Source of the DNA: Flavobacteriales bacterium
GTDB lineage: Bacteria > Bacteroidota > Bacteroidia > UBA10329
Length of the DNA stretch: 64,000 nt
Direction of reading: 5' to 3'
NCBI GenBank assembly: GCA_020635535.1
Contig: JACJZP010000006.1
Span: 62,001-126,000, forward strand
In this document: positions 27,101 to 34,061 of the stretch, in pieces
Numbering within the stretch: position 1 is the first letter of the stretch
Layout: each line of letters begins with the position of its first letter
Program-made: the position numbers and the translations under genes
Notes under the pieces: generated by a model
The model's database searches: none
Seen by the model: the letters and a program-made list of their open reading frames with translations, nothing else
Told to the model about the DNA's origin: nothing

Positions 27101-27597
27101 ACAATGCATCTGGAAACATAATAATTGGTGCACCCCTCCAAGTACATTCCGTACACACTTACGCCATTGTCTGGAGCATCATCAACCTTCAATGTAATGT
27201 CCTGAATACGGAAATTTGACTGGTTTTGCGCCTTCAAACCTATGAGAGCCTTGTTAACCTGGTCATAATTACTTGCATTACGATGAAATATGGTTGAATC
27301 TGCATTGGTCTTGAACCAGTTTGACTCATTGAAACCTCCTTCAATTACAAGGTCAGAAGGAATATCCAACGTCTCAGTAAGTTCATAAACCCCATGGGCT
27401 AGCCTCATATGGTTGTTGGCAGGGTTTACCAGTGTAAAGGCATGCATGAGTTCGGCAGGGTTGTCTCTGGTACCAGTTGTTCCGCTTGTAGCACCATTTG
27501 GAGCCACATAGATAATGCCGCACTCCTGTGCCTCTGCCAGAGTGAAGACACAGATCAAACATAGTGTTGACAATATTCCTTGAAGACTACGCGGCAT
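24121..27597 (-). CDS. T9SS-secreted Gly-rich/collagen-like and PKD-domain protein
   Basis: About 1158 residues from the ATG at 27597, preferred to the upstream frame extension because it gives a clean signal peptide (basic start, hydrophobic core, cut after AEA). Layout: a right-handed-repeat-like region (25-170); a long Gly-rich region (about 170-490) with GxxGxxG collagen-like triplets and runs of GG(N/Q/E)GG; one PKD-like domain with YQWTIPGGS; three or four similar about 80-residue Ig-like repeats, each with a DLGPDQ-like or DLGDDLRAC-like start and a Y-W/Y core; two PKD domains with WNFGDGTP and WDFGDGSG; and a type A T9SS sorting domain (VYPNPNQGQF to the end). Role unknown; an adhesin or matrix protein is a reasonable guess. 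Cell surface or medium. Confidence 0.88.
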   Translation of the reverse strand: MPRSLQGILSTLCLICVFTLAEAQECGIIYVAPNGATSGTTGTRDNPAELMHAFTLVNPANNHMRLAHGVYELTETLDIPSDLVIEGGFNESNWFKTNADSTIFHRNASNYDQVNKALIGLKAQNQSNFRIQDITLKVDDAPDNGVSVYGMYLEGCTNYYVSRCIVFTGNGSDGLPGDDGETGMDGANGADGETGEDEGNCCRAGGLGGSGSFPGSFSGGAGGEGAEWGGFAVQEVCVPVVDLCQWIITPDSEFTNPGHDGNDGQGSGAGQGGQHGIGLCELTYANTNCQATQLNHGEDGTDGLEGVDGGPGIQGFASFVAGFYVPGTGEEGDPGQTHGAGGGGGGGGGAKGCEPAALQPYIPTFGSAPYNADTAYNTAGSGAGGGGGGEGGQNGGGGYGGEGGGGTFCIFTYANGINGVVQDCAFYPGNGGQGGNGGSGGPGGQGGEGGQGGNLANNGPMHSCNNGEGGNGGRGGDGGFGGQGGKGSDGISRGLFQLDGSPVQDPNIYNRFEPEISVEYFGCTNSNVRVQTNATGVINWIFGFGAEPTNSTAQVDTVQYSGLLGSRNLTLIVDGVPYFYANYILVEEDFDPPVIDATRNTICVGESTDLSTTFIGETYQWTIPGGSITTSTDQNPGTVTFNTAGDYIIQLIATSCCGTSKTTDTIHVLDQVEVDLGDDLRACFLGDLPVLDGNGNDGASYMWYLNGFPTGLPDRYLETTVTGTYGVEVSYGSGCSGTDSIHVEIYTVTPVDLGPDQAICDGSPLPILNAGIDSADYAWTVDGNPIGTNSIELEVNLPGTYSVSVIEQDGCAGEDEIEVLVSEPSVFLGADINVCANAAFPVLDAANQGSTYEWFYEGQILPGETDQTLQTTQGGTYQVTITNIYGCQASDELDINTFPAINADFNGPSSATLGLSVSFQDLTTPSANSWTWNFGDGTPISTQQNPTHVFAAVGTRPVFMIASNGICSDTAYSDVDVNWNCPMVGLTAAFSMSTDTVVLSGFGNVHLTNQSQNATEYQWDFGDGSGLDLNVDPTHVYIEPGTYTITLTAINYNCTTTTSQSIIVVEFGVGIGEIISDNGLTVYPNPNQGQFAVELELNEASDVEIELNNVLGQRVYQTTLSDRTYWRKEFDMTSYVKGIYMLRISTDKGVLQRRIVID

Positions 27598-27713
27598 GTT
27601 GGAAACGATGGCTACAATTTTACACAAAATAGACGGCCCTTCAGGTTGCAACGGTCATCAATCTTCCCGTGTTTCGTTTATTTAACGCACGGTAACCAAC
27701 TTGGTTGTTTGAA

Positions 27714-28235
27714 ATGGGCTTGATAAGAAAACTGAAAGGAATTACACCGAAACTCGGTAAAGATTGTTTTGTGGCGGAGAATGCAACACTGATCGGACGC
27801 ATTACCGCTGGTAATCAGTGCAGCTTCTGGTACAATTGTGTGCTACGTGGAGACGTTAACGACCTTATTCTTGGTGACAGGGTGAACATTCAGGATGGTG
27901 CGGTGCTGCATGGAACATTTGAGCAGAGTCCAACTCGAATCGGCAACGATGTTACGATAGGGCATAATGCCATTGTACATGGTTGCGTTCTTCACGATAA
28001 TGTTCTGATAGGGATGGGAGCCATTGTAATGGACAACGCAGTGGTTCCATCTGGAACAATTGTGGCCGCAGGAGCAGTGGTTTTAGAGAATCAGATACTG
28101 GAGCCCAACTGCATTTATGCTGGTACACCTGCTAAAAAGGTGAAGGAATTGGACCCTAATACTTCTCCTGAAATCTTAAAGGGTATTGCCGCCAAGTACG
28201 TTATGTACAGTGGGTGGTATGCGAGTGGTGAATAA
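27714..28235 (+). CDS. Gamma-carbonic anhydrase family protein
   Basis: 173 residues forming a left-handed beta-helix of hexapeptide repeats. Seen: GNQCSFWYNCVLRGDVN, VNIQDGAVLHG, VTIGHNAIVHGC and AGTPAKKVKEL. The three histidines that hold the metal in gamma-carbonic anhydrases are present (in LHG, IGHN and VHG). Family members include true carbonic anhydrases and acyltransferase-like proteins; activity is not certain. The ATG at 27714 is chosen over a TTG three codons earlier. Just upstream is a perfect short inverted repeat AACCAA-C-TTGGTT (27694-27706). It points away from the divergent giant T9SS gene. Confidence 0.92.
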   Translation: MGLIRKLKGITPKLGKDCFVAENATLIGRITAGNQCSFWYNCVLRGDVNDLILGDRVNIQDGAVLHGTFEQSPTRIGNDVTIGHNAIVHGCVLHDNVLIGMGAIVMDNAVVPSGTIVAAGAVVLENQILEPNCIYAGTPAKKVKELDPNTSPEILKGIAAKYVMYSGWYASGE

Positions 28236-28556
28236 TTGGCTATCGGCTAATCCCCATTCGTAGGTCTTTCCCCCGCCCGCGCGAGTGTTCCGAAGGGTCA
28301 CTCGTGTGATGTTCAGTACGAACAGTTTCCGAACTGATCTTTCCTTGTTCCCAACCTCTATCTGAAAACACGCTCAGTTTGGTCATGGCCATGAAAATAG
28401 GCATTACTATTCCACACGGTCTATCAGCCAGCCGCTGTGGTCTCCGGCATCCGAGAACACGGCCTTCTTCTCGCCTTTACAGTTCCATTCCAAACGGTAA
28501 GTGTGTATGGTCAATCCAATAGCTGCTTTGCCAGCTTATACCCACTCTTGAATGAG
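28236..28556. other. Non-genic region with a GC-rich inverted repeat
   Basis: No full gene is seen here. The left part is C/G-rich (CCCCCGCCCGCGCGAG) and holds an inverted repeat CGAGTG-N11-CACTCG at 28282-28304, followed by GTGATGTTCAGTACGAACAG. The shape is like REP-type or transposase-associated hairpins; I cannot name the element. The right part contains a short minus-strand coding-like stretch, listed separately. The 21-bp array begins at 28557. Confidence 0.5.
28407..28508 (-). pseudogene. Possible C-terminal remnant of an unknown gene
   Basis: A 33-residue open stretch on the minus strand, closed upstream by TGA (28509-28511) and ending with TAG. It has no ATG. The translation reads like protein: TYRLEWNCKGEKKAVFSD, then GDHSGWLIDRVE. 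The content is balanced and non-repetitive, unlike the noncoding DNA around it. It could be the tail of a gene destroyed by the neighbouring repeat elements, or chance. I do not recognise the family. Confidence 0.3.
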
Positions 28557-28809
28557 ACTAACTTGAGAATAGAATTATACTAACTCAAGAACAAGCTGTA
28601 TTAACTACACTTCGAGCCATACTAACTACACATCAGTCTCTATTAGCTACACATAAAGTCGCACTAACTACGTATTAAGCCATACTGGCTATCTATCGTA
28701 CTATACCAACTCAAGATTAGACTCTATTAACTACACATTGGGCCATACTAACTATGCATTAAGCTATAATAGTTATATATCGAGCTATACTAACTCTAGA
28801 CTTCGGCCC
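28557..28809. repeat. Degenerate 21-bp tandem repeat array, about 12 units
   Basis: Twelve head-to-tail units. The first is 22 bases, the other eleven are exactly 21 (starts at 28557, 28579, 28600, 28621, 28642, 28663, 28684, 28705, 28726, 28747, 28768, 28789). By-eye consensus: ACTAACTACACATTAAGCCAT. Positions 1 and 7 (A and T) are constant, the first seven bases are the most conserved, and the rest drifts. Within the unit ACTAAC and ATTAAG lie about ten bases apart. The last unit ends at 28809 and the murI stop codon starts at 28810. Stops occur in every unit, so it is not coding. Not CRISPR, since there are no spacers. Confidence 0.9.
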
Positions 28810-29643
28810 TTAAGAAACGCGCGGAATCGAACAGTGCTCAGACCTGACATCGCTACCAAAGAAAATAGAAGCATGTGCATCGAAATTGGCCGTGTCATCT
28901 GTTGTTAGGAACCTCCGCGTGCCATTCTTGCTGCAGGTTTTCTCCATTTCAGGATGCCGATGCAGGTAATCTTTAAGGCTATCGGCTACAATTTCTCCTT
29001 GCGATAGTATGCAAACCTGCTCTGGCACATGTTGTTGGATCTTATCTGCCAGTAACGGGTAGTGCGTGCAGCCCAGCAGAATAGTATCAATTCCTGTTGC
29101 TTGATCCATCAACTGCTTTACATACTCCTTAACGAAATAATCGGCTCCCGAGCCCATGTGTTCATTATTCTCAATGAGTGGAACCCACATGGGGCAGGCC
29201 TGCTGGTACACCTCTACATTCGGAAACGTCTTGGCTATTTCCATAGGATACGAACCCGAAATGACCGTGCCTGATGTGCCAAGCACACCCACTTTTCCTG
29301 AAATCGAGTAGTTACCGATCACCTCGGCCGTTGGCCGAATTACCCCCAGAACCCGCAGTTTGGAGTCCATCTTTGGTAGGTCTTTCTGTTGGATAGTTCT
29401 CAGTGCCTTTGCCGAAGCCGTATTGCAGGCCAAAATGACCAATGGACAGCCAGCATCGAACAACTTGAAAACACACTCCCGCGTGTATTCATACACGGTT
29501 TGAAATGAGCGTGTTCCGTAAGGGGAGCGTGCATTATCACCCAAATAGAGGTAATCGTACTGAGGAAGAAGGGCTGCCACTTCTCGGAGCACGGTCAGCC
29601 CTCCAAAACCTGAATCGAATATGCCTATTGGATGATCAGCCAT
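28810..29643 (-). CDS. murI: Glutamate racemase
   Basis: Interconverts L- and D-glutamate, supplying D-Glu for peptidoglycan. 277 residues. Seen: GIFDSGFGGLTVLREV (7-22), GDNARSPYG near 36-44, the two catalytic cysteines in LACNTASA (about 73) and LLGCTHYPLL (about 190). Complete and normal in length. Last gene of the envelope cluster; its ATG follows directly on the T-run of a terminator-like hairpin, and its stop touches the 21-bp tandem array. Confidence 0.97.
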   Translation of the reverse strand: MADHPIGIFDSGFGGLTVLREVAALLPQYDYLYLGDNARSPYGTRSFQTVYEYTRECVFKLFDAGCPLVILACNTASAKALRTIQQKDLPKMDSKLRVLGVIRPTAEVIGNYSISGKVGVLGTSGTVISGSYPMEIAKTFPNVEVYQQACPMWVPLIENNEHMGSGADYFVKEYVKQLMDQATGIDTILLGCTHYPLLADKIQQHVPEQVCILSQGEIVADSLKDYLHRHPEMEKTCSKNGTRRFLTTDDTANFDAHASIFFGSDVRSEHCSIPRVS

Positions 29644-29673
29644 AAAAAAAGACCCGCCACGAGGGCAGGTCTA
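29644..29673 (-). terminator. Rho-independent terminator after the ompH pair, abutting the murI ATG
   Basis: Read on the minus strand: AGACCTGCC, loop CTCGT, GGCGGGTCT, then TTTTTTT. This is a nine-pair stem with one G-U pair and a run of T, and the very next base is the A of the murI ATG. No room is left for a ribosome-binding site between hairpin and start. Confidence 0.8.
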
Positions 29674-29697
29674 AAGATGTCAATTATGTCGGGTTAA

Positions 29698-30195
29698 TTA
29701 AAGTCCGAGCTTGGTCTTTACATCGGCCATAATGTCCTCGCTATCATCTGCATAAAGCAACACACCCAATGAGCTGTCGAATACGTAGGTATAACCTTTT
29801 TCCTTCGCAACATCATCAATGGCTTTACGCGCCTTATCGATGATAGGTGTAAGAACCTCCTGCTCTTTCTTACCGATCTCTTCTTGTGCCTGCTGCTGGA
29901 ATTCTTGAATTCTTCTTTCCAGATCAGCAATCTCACGCATCTTGGTGTTACGAACCGTTTCAACCATTGACTTCTCTCCAGCCTGAAATGCTTGGATTTT
30001 TCCTTCGTACTCCTTGGCCATGTCCTGAAGAGCCGTTTCAAATTCCTTAGCGAATGATTCCAATTCGCCTTCTGCCTTTTTCTTTTCTGGCATCAGTTCA
30101 AGCAACGCAGATGAATCGATGTGTCCAAATTTCTGCTGCGCGAAGGTTGGAACCGCAAATGCAACAGCAATTAGTATGATGAATAGTTTTTTCAT
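29698..30195 (-). CDS. OmpH/Skp family periplasmic chaperone
   Basis: 165 residues from the ATG at 30195, which gives a textbook signal peptide (MKKLFIILIAVAFAVPTFA-QQ); the longer frame adds eight residues without sense. The mature part is a lysine/glutamate-rich helical protein with a FGHIDSSALLELMPE start and a long coiled coil (about 35-115), as in Skp, which holds unfolded outer-membrane proteins in the periplasm. Directly downstream of a second ompH and of bamA, the usual place of skp. A terminator follows. Confidence 0.92.
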   Translation of the reverse strand: MKKLFIILIAVAFAVPTFAQQKFGHIDSSALLELMPEKKKAEGELESFAKEFETALQDMAKEYEGKIQAFQAGEKSMVETVRNTKMREIADLERRIQEFQQQAQEEIGKKEQEVLTPIIDKARKAIDDVAKEKGYTYVFDSSLGVLLYADDSEDIMADVKTKLGL

Positions 30196-30228
30196 TGTTT
30201 TCAATTTTTCGGGGCGCAATATTAAAGA

Positions 30229-30762
30229 TTATTTTCCCTCTGTCTTGACCGAGTAGCCCATCTCGTCCAATACATCTTCGCTAAGGTCATATTTTGCTGA
30301 AGTATACAACATGGTCAAGGTCCCGGCTTTGTCAAAAATGACCGCGTAACCTCGGGCATCAGCAATCTCCTTGATGGCCGCATAAACCTTATCCTGAATA
30401 GGTTTGGTGAACTCCTGACGTTTTTGGAACAGATCTCCCTGATAGCCGAAACGCTGCTTCTGCTTTTCCTTGGCTTCTTTTTCCTTCTCAATGATCTGCT
30501 CTTCGCGCTTACGCTTCATATCATCCGTCAAAAGGATCTGCTCGGCCTGGTAGTCTTTATACATACGGTCTATCTCAGTGTAAATGGCCTCTATCTCCTG
30601 TTGCCACTGTACCGAGATTTCATTCAGTTCGTTCTGTTTCTGTTGGTATTCCGGAATGCTCTCCAAAATGTAATCAGTATCTACATAGCCAAATCGCTGA
30701 GCTTGTGCGGCTACCGAAAATGCTATTATAACAAATGATAAAACGACTCTTTTCATGATCAT
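30229..30762 (-). CDS. OmpH/Skp family periplasmic chaperone (paralogue)
   Basis: 177 residues with signal peptide (basic MIMKRVV, hydrophobic, cut after AQA). The mature start RFGYVDTDYILESIPEY parallels the neighbouring ompH. A charged coiled coil covers about 45-120 and the C-terminal part ends with VIFDKAGTLTMLYTS. A second start at Met3 (30756) is equally possible. Six bases after the bamA stop, and 33 bases before the second copy's ATG. Together they should deliver outer-membrane proteins to BamA. Confidence 0.92.
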   Translation of the reverse strand: MIMKRVVLSFVIIAFSVAAQAQRFGYVDTDYILESIPEYQQKQNELNEISVQWQQEIEAIYTEIDRMYKDYQAEQILLTDDMKRKREEQIIEKEKEAKEKQKQRFGYQGDLFQKRQEFTKPIQDKVYAAIKEIADARGYAVIFDKAGTLTMLYTSAKYDLSEDVLDEMGYSVKTEGK

Positions 30763-30768
30763 ATTGAA

Positions 30769-33270
30769 TTAGAATTGTTGTCCGATTGAGAAGTGGAACT
30801 GACTCGGGGCCATGTTCGGGTATCCTGGCACATCGTCAAATCTCCAACCGTAATCCAGTCCAAGTAGTCCAAACATGGGTAGAAAGATACGAACTCCCAA
30901 ACCTGCCGATTTCTTGAGCTGGAATGGCTTGAACTCATTGAACGCAAGCCACGAATTGCCTGCTTCTGCAAATCCAAGAACGTAGACCGTTGCCTGCGGG
31001 TTTGGAGAAACCCTGTACCTGACCTCTGCCGTGTACTTGGTGAAAATCGTTCCTCCGACCTGCGTTCCATTGAGCTGCGGTGTAAGTGAGTTGTTGTCAT
31101 ATCCACGTAATGCAAATATTTCTCGTCCATCCAACCCAAAACCGCTCAGACCGTCACCCCCCACATAGAACCGTTCAAACGGTGCAATTCCAAGTTGGCG
31201 ATTATAGAGTCCTAAGAATCCGAATTGGAACTTGGTGGCTATAACCAAATTCTTTGCCAAACCGATAAACCACTTGGCATCGAACTTCCATTTATGATAC
31301 TCTATCAGCTTATATTTTTCCGAAGGATCGGCATTTGTATAATCCTTCTGGGTGAATGCAGAGAACGGTGGGGTCACTTCCACGCTTCCTGTAAGCGTTG
31401 AACCATAGGTTGGGAAAATCGGGTCGCCAATTGAGTTTCGCATCAACGTAAACCGCAGACTCACTGTGTTTGAATGCCCGTTGTTAAAACCGGAAATCAA
31501 AAGATAATTCTCGAGAATATAGTTCTGGTAGTTGAGGTCAACTCGCCAAGAGAAGAAGTCATCTGGCCACTGAAGCCTTGAGCCCAAACCAACCGTGGCA
31601 CCTGTGATACGAATAGCTTGTCGGTTCTCTCCGCCTCTCTGAACCCCGTTTGATTGCACGGAATGGTATGCCGACACACTCAACGCATTGGGCTTATTTC
31701 CTCCCAACCACGGCTCCATGAAAGAGAAGTTATACGACTGAAAGTAAAGACCATTAGACTGAGCCCTCAGACTCAGCTTTTGTCCATCGCCTGCAGGAAG
31801 TGGTCTCCAAGCATGTTTTTTGAACATGTTCCGTAAGGAGAAGTTATTGAACGCCACTCCCAGTGTACCTACAATTCGGCCAGCACCCCAGCCACCGGAA
31901 AGCTCAATCTGGTCCGAGGGCTTCTCCTCAACGGTGTAAACGATATCAACCGTTCCGTCTGCTGGGTTCGGTTTGGGTTCTACTCCTAATGTTTCGGCAT
32001 TGAAATACCCAAGCTGTGAAAGTTCCCGCTGTGAACGAATGATATCTGCCCGACTGAACAACTGACCTGGCTTGGTGCGTATCTCACGCATAATAACATG
32101 ATCATTGGTCTTGGTATTACCAACCACAGTAACCTTGTTGATGGTTGCTTGCTTTCCTTCCCTGATCCGCATTTCAAGGTCAATGCTGTCGTTGACAACG
32201 AGAATTTCAACCGGTTCTACATTAAAGAACAGGTATCCATCATCCAAATACAGGGAACTTACATCCCGCCCATTGGGGTTCATGAAGAGATTGGCCTCCA
32301 AACGCGAACGGTCGTATACATCGCCCTTCTTTATTCCCAGGATCTTACCCAACAATTCAGCCGAATACTTGGTGTTCCCAGTCCATGAAATGTTACGGAA
32401 ATAGTACTTACGTCCTTCCTCCAGATTTATCTCGATGTTGACGTTACGCTTATCAACCTTGTAAACTGTATCGCTGATAATGCGCGCATCTCTATAACCC
32501 AGCTGGTTGTACTTGGCAATCACAGCCTTTTTGTCGTTCTCGTACTCGTAATCAAGAAACTTGGATGTTTTCCAAACTCGCCACCAGCGCTTCTGTCTGG
32601 TTTCTTTCATAGAACGGGCCAGCTTGCCATTCTTAACCTCCTCATTGCCACGGAAAAGGATTCTGTTGATCTTGACCTTTTTACCCTTGTTGACATTGAA
32701 TTTAAGGATGACACTGTTCGGTAGCGTACTATCGCGTTCAGTCTCCGTGCTTACCTCAATATTCAAAAACCCTTTATCAATGAAGTGATTCTTGATGATG
32801 TTCTCTGTGGATACGATGATGTTGTCAGTAACAACCTTACCCTTAACAAGATGAATGGACTCACGGATGTCATTGGCATCTCCTTTTTTCATTCCCTTAA
32901 GAGCGAATTTGCTCAACCTCGGTCGCTCCTCCAGCTTGATGTCGAGGAAGATCTTTCCATCTGCAATCTTGGTAACACGAATGTCAATATCACTGAACAA
33001 CCCTTGATCCCATAGCTTTCGAATGGCTTCAGTAATCGCTTCTCCAGGAACTTGGATAGTCTCTCCTACGCTCAACCCAGAGAGAAGTATCAGCACCTTC
33101 TTGTCCAAATATCTGGTTCCAGAAACAGTGATTCCACCAACCTCATACTGTTTTGGAACAGCATAATCGATTTTTTCCTGTCCAATGGAAATAGACTGTG
33201 CATTGACCGATACCGATGTGAACATCAGCAGCGACATGGCAATCCATAGTATTAGATATTGCTTAGGCAC
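30769..33270 (-). CDS. bamA: Outer-membrane assembly factor BamA (Omp85)
   Basis: Inserts beta-barrel proteins into the outer membrane. About 833 residues from a GTG at 33270, which gives a signal peptide (PKQYLILWIAMSLLMF...cut after VNA). A TTG further up (33321) and an ATG inside (33237) are alternatives. POTRA domains occupy about 40-420; seen within them are GTRYLDKKVL, FRGNEEVKNG, WTGNTKYSAE and VVGNTKTNDHVIMREI. The barrel ends with GLLGLDYGWRFD...FHFSIGQQF, with the terminal phenylalanine. The chosen start overlaps the uppS stop by eight bases. First of the bamA-ompH-ompH series. Confidence 0.95.
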   Translation of the reverse strand: MPKQYLILWIAMSLLMFTSVSVNAQSISIGQEKIDYAVPKQYEVGGITVSGTRYLDKKVLILLSGLSVGETIQVPGEAITEAIRKLWDQGLFSDIDIRVTKIADGKIFLDIKLEERPRLSKFALKGMKKGDANDIRESIHLVKGKVVTDNIIVSTENIIKNHFIDKGFLNIEVSTETERDSTLPNSVILKFNVNKGKKVKINRILFRGNEEVKNGKLARSMKETRQKRWWRVWKTSKFLDYEYENDKKAVIAKYNQLGYRDARIISDTVYKVDKRNVNIEINLEEGRKYYFRNISWTGNTKYSAELLGKILGIKKGDVYDRSRLEANLFMNPNGRDVSSLYLDDGYLFFNVEPVEILVVNDSIDLEMRIREGKQATINKVTVVGNTKTNDHVIMREIRTKPGQLFSRADIIRSQRELSQLGYFNAETLGVEPKPNPADGTVDIVYTVEEKPSDQIELSGGWGAGRIVGTLGVAFNNFSLRNMFKKHAWRPLPAGDGQKLSLRAQSNGLYFQSYNFSFMEPWLGGNKPNALSVSAYHSVQSNGVQRGGENRQAIRITGATVGLGSRLQWPDDFFSWRVDLNYQNYILENYLLISGFNNGHSNTVSLRFTLMRNSIGDPIFPTYGSTLTGSVEVTPPFSAFTQKDYTNADPSEKYKLIEYHKWKFDAKWFIGLAKNLVIATKFQFGFLGLYNRQLGIAPFERFYVGGDGLSGFGLDGREIFALRGYDNNSLTPQLNGTQVGGTIFTKYTAEVRYRVSPNPQATVYVLGFAEAGNSWLAFNEFKPFQLKKSAGLGVRIFLPMFGLLGLDYGWRFDDVPGYPNMAPSQFHFSIGQQF

Positions 33271-34006
33271 TGACCTGCTCACTGATCTTTCCAAATCTTC
33301 TTTCTCGTCCTTGATAGTCAATTATTGCCGCTTCAAAATCCTTGCGGTCAAAATCGGGCCAAAGCTTATCGGTGAAATAAAGCTCTGAATAGGCGATCTG
33401 CCAAAGCAGGAAGTTGGAAATTCGCTGCTCGCCACTTGTGCGTATAAGTAGTTCAGGGTCTGGGATTCCAAGCGTGCAAAGATGCTGATCAATAACTGAT
33501 TCATCAATTGCATCTGGGTTTAATTCTCCGTCTTTAACATTTTTTGCAATCGTCTTCACTGCCTCAATCAATTCCCACTTCGATGAATAGCTCAACGCCA
33601 ACGTCAAAGTCATTCGGGTATTGTCCTTGGTCTTTTCAATGGCCTCATTTAATTCCTTGAAACACGATTTTGGCAAACTATTCAGATTTCCAATGGCATT
33701 CAATCGAATATCATTATCCATCAAGGTTTTGGTTTCCTTGTTTATGGTCTTTACCAAAAGGGTCATTAGGGCATTTACTTCAACCTGCGGTCTGTTCCAA
33801 TTTTCTGTTGAGAACGCATATAGTGTGAGGTACTCAATTCCCATTTCAGCTGCGCATTCTACCGTTTCTCTCACGGCCTTAACACCTTTGTTGTGACCGA
33901 AAGTTCTCAGCTTACCCCGTTGTTTGGCCCAACGTCCATTGCCATCCATTATCACGGAAACGTGTTTGGGTAATCTGGTCTGATCTATGTGCTGGTCGAT
34001 GCCCAT
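33263..34006 (-). CDS. uppS: Isoprenyl (undecaprenyl) diphosphate synthase
   Basis: Cis-prenyl transferase making undecaprenyl diphosphate, the lipid carrier of peptidoglycan and other glycans. 247 residues. Seen: HVSVIMDGNGRWAKQRG (about 15-31) with the catalytic aspartate in MDGNGRWA, LTLYAFSTENWNRP near 75-88, and PDPELLIRTSGEQRISNFLLWQIAYSE near 200, with the RTSGE..RISNF signature. The start codon lies just behind a promoter-like box and a hairpin with a T-run. Its end overlaps bamA. Confidence 0.97.
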   Translation of the reverse strand: MGIDQHIDQTRLPKHVSVIMDGNGRWAKQRGKLRTFGHNKGVKAVRETVECAAEMGIEYLTLYAFSTENWNRPQVEVNALMTLLVKTINKETKTLMDNDIRLNAIGNLNSLPKSCFKELNEAIEKTKDNTRMTLTLALSYSSKWELIEAVKTIAKNVKDGELNPDAIDESVIDQHLCTLGIPDPELLIRTSGEQRISNFLLWQIAYSELYFTDKLWPDFDRKDFEAAIIDYQGRERRFGKISEQVSA

Positions 34007-34007
34007 T

Positions 34008-34036
34008 TAAAAACAAAAATCGCCCCGAAAGGCGAT
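34008..34036 (-). terminator. Hairpin with T-tract before uppS
   Basis: Minus strand: ATCGCC, loop TTTCGG, GGCGAT, then TTTTGTTTTT, ending one base before the uppS ATG region. It has the shape of a terminator for the DUF6089 gene upstream. A -7 box (34038-34045) sits right in front of it, so it may equally be a leader hairpin of the uppS message. Confidence 0.6.
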
Positions 34037-34037
34037 G

Positions 34038-34045
34038 CAAATGTA
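34038..34045 (-). promoter_or_regulatory. Candidate -7 box for uppS-bamA
   Basis: Minus-strand TACATTTG followed by C fits TAnnTTTG exactly. A start a few bases downstream would put the hairpin at the very 5' end of the transcript, about 30 bases before the uppS ATG. No convincing TTG is seen at -33. Confidence 0.4.
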
Positions 34046-34061
34046 CTCTACTGTTTTAGAC

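Noticed and set aside
27694..27706. Perfect inverted repeat AACCAA-C-TTGGTT before the carbonic anhydrase ATG
   Set aside because: Too short to call an operator from one example; mentioned only in the gene entry.
28557..28809. Regular repeats that could be taken for a CRISPR array
   Set aside because: Units follow one another without spacers, are 21 bases and strongly degenerate; no cas genes are in the window.
30769..33321. Longer bamA start at the TTG 33321
   Set aside because: It adds a charged stretch before the signal peptide and overlaps uppS by 59 bases; the GTG at 33270 gives a normal exported N-terminus.
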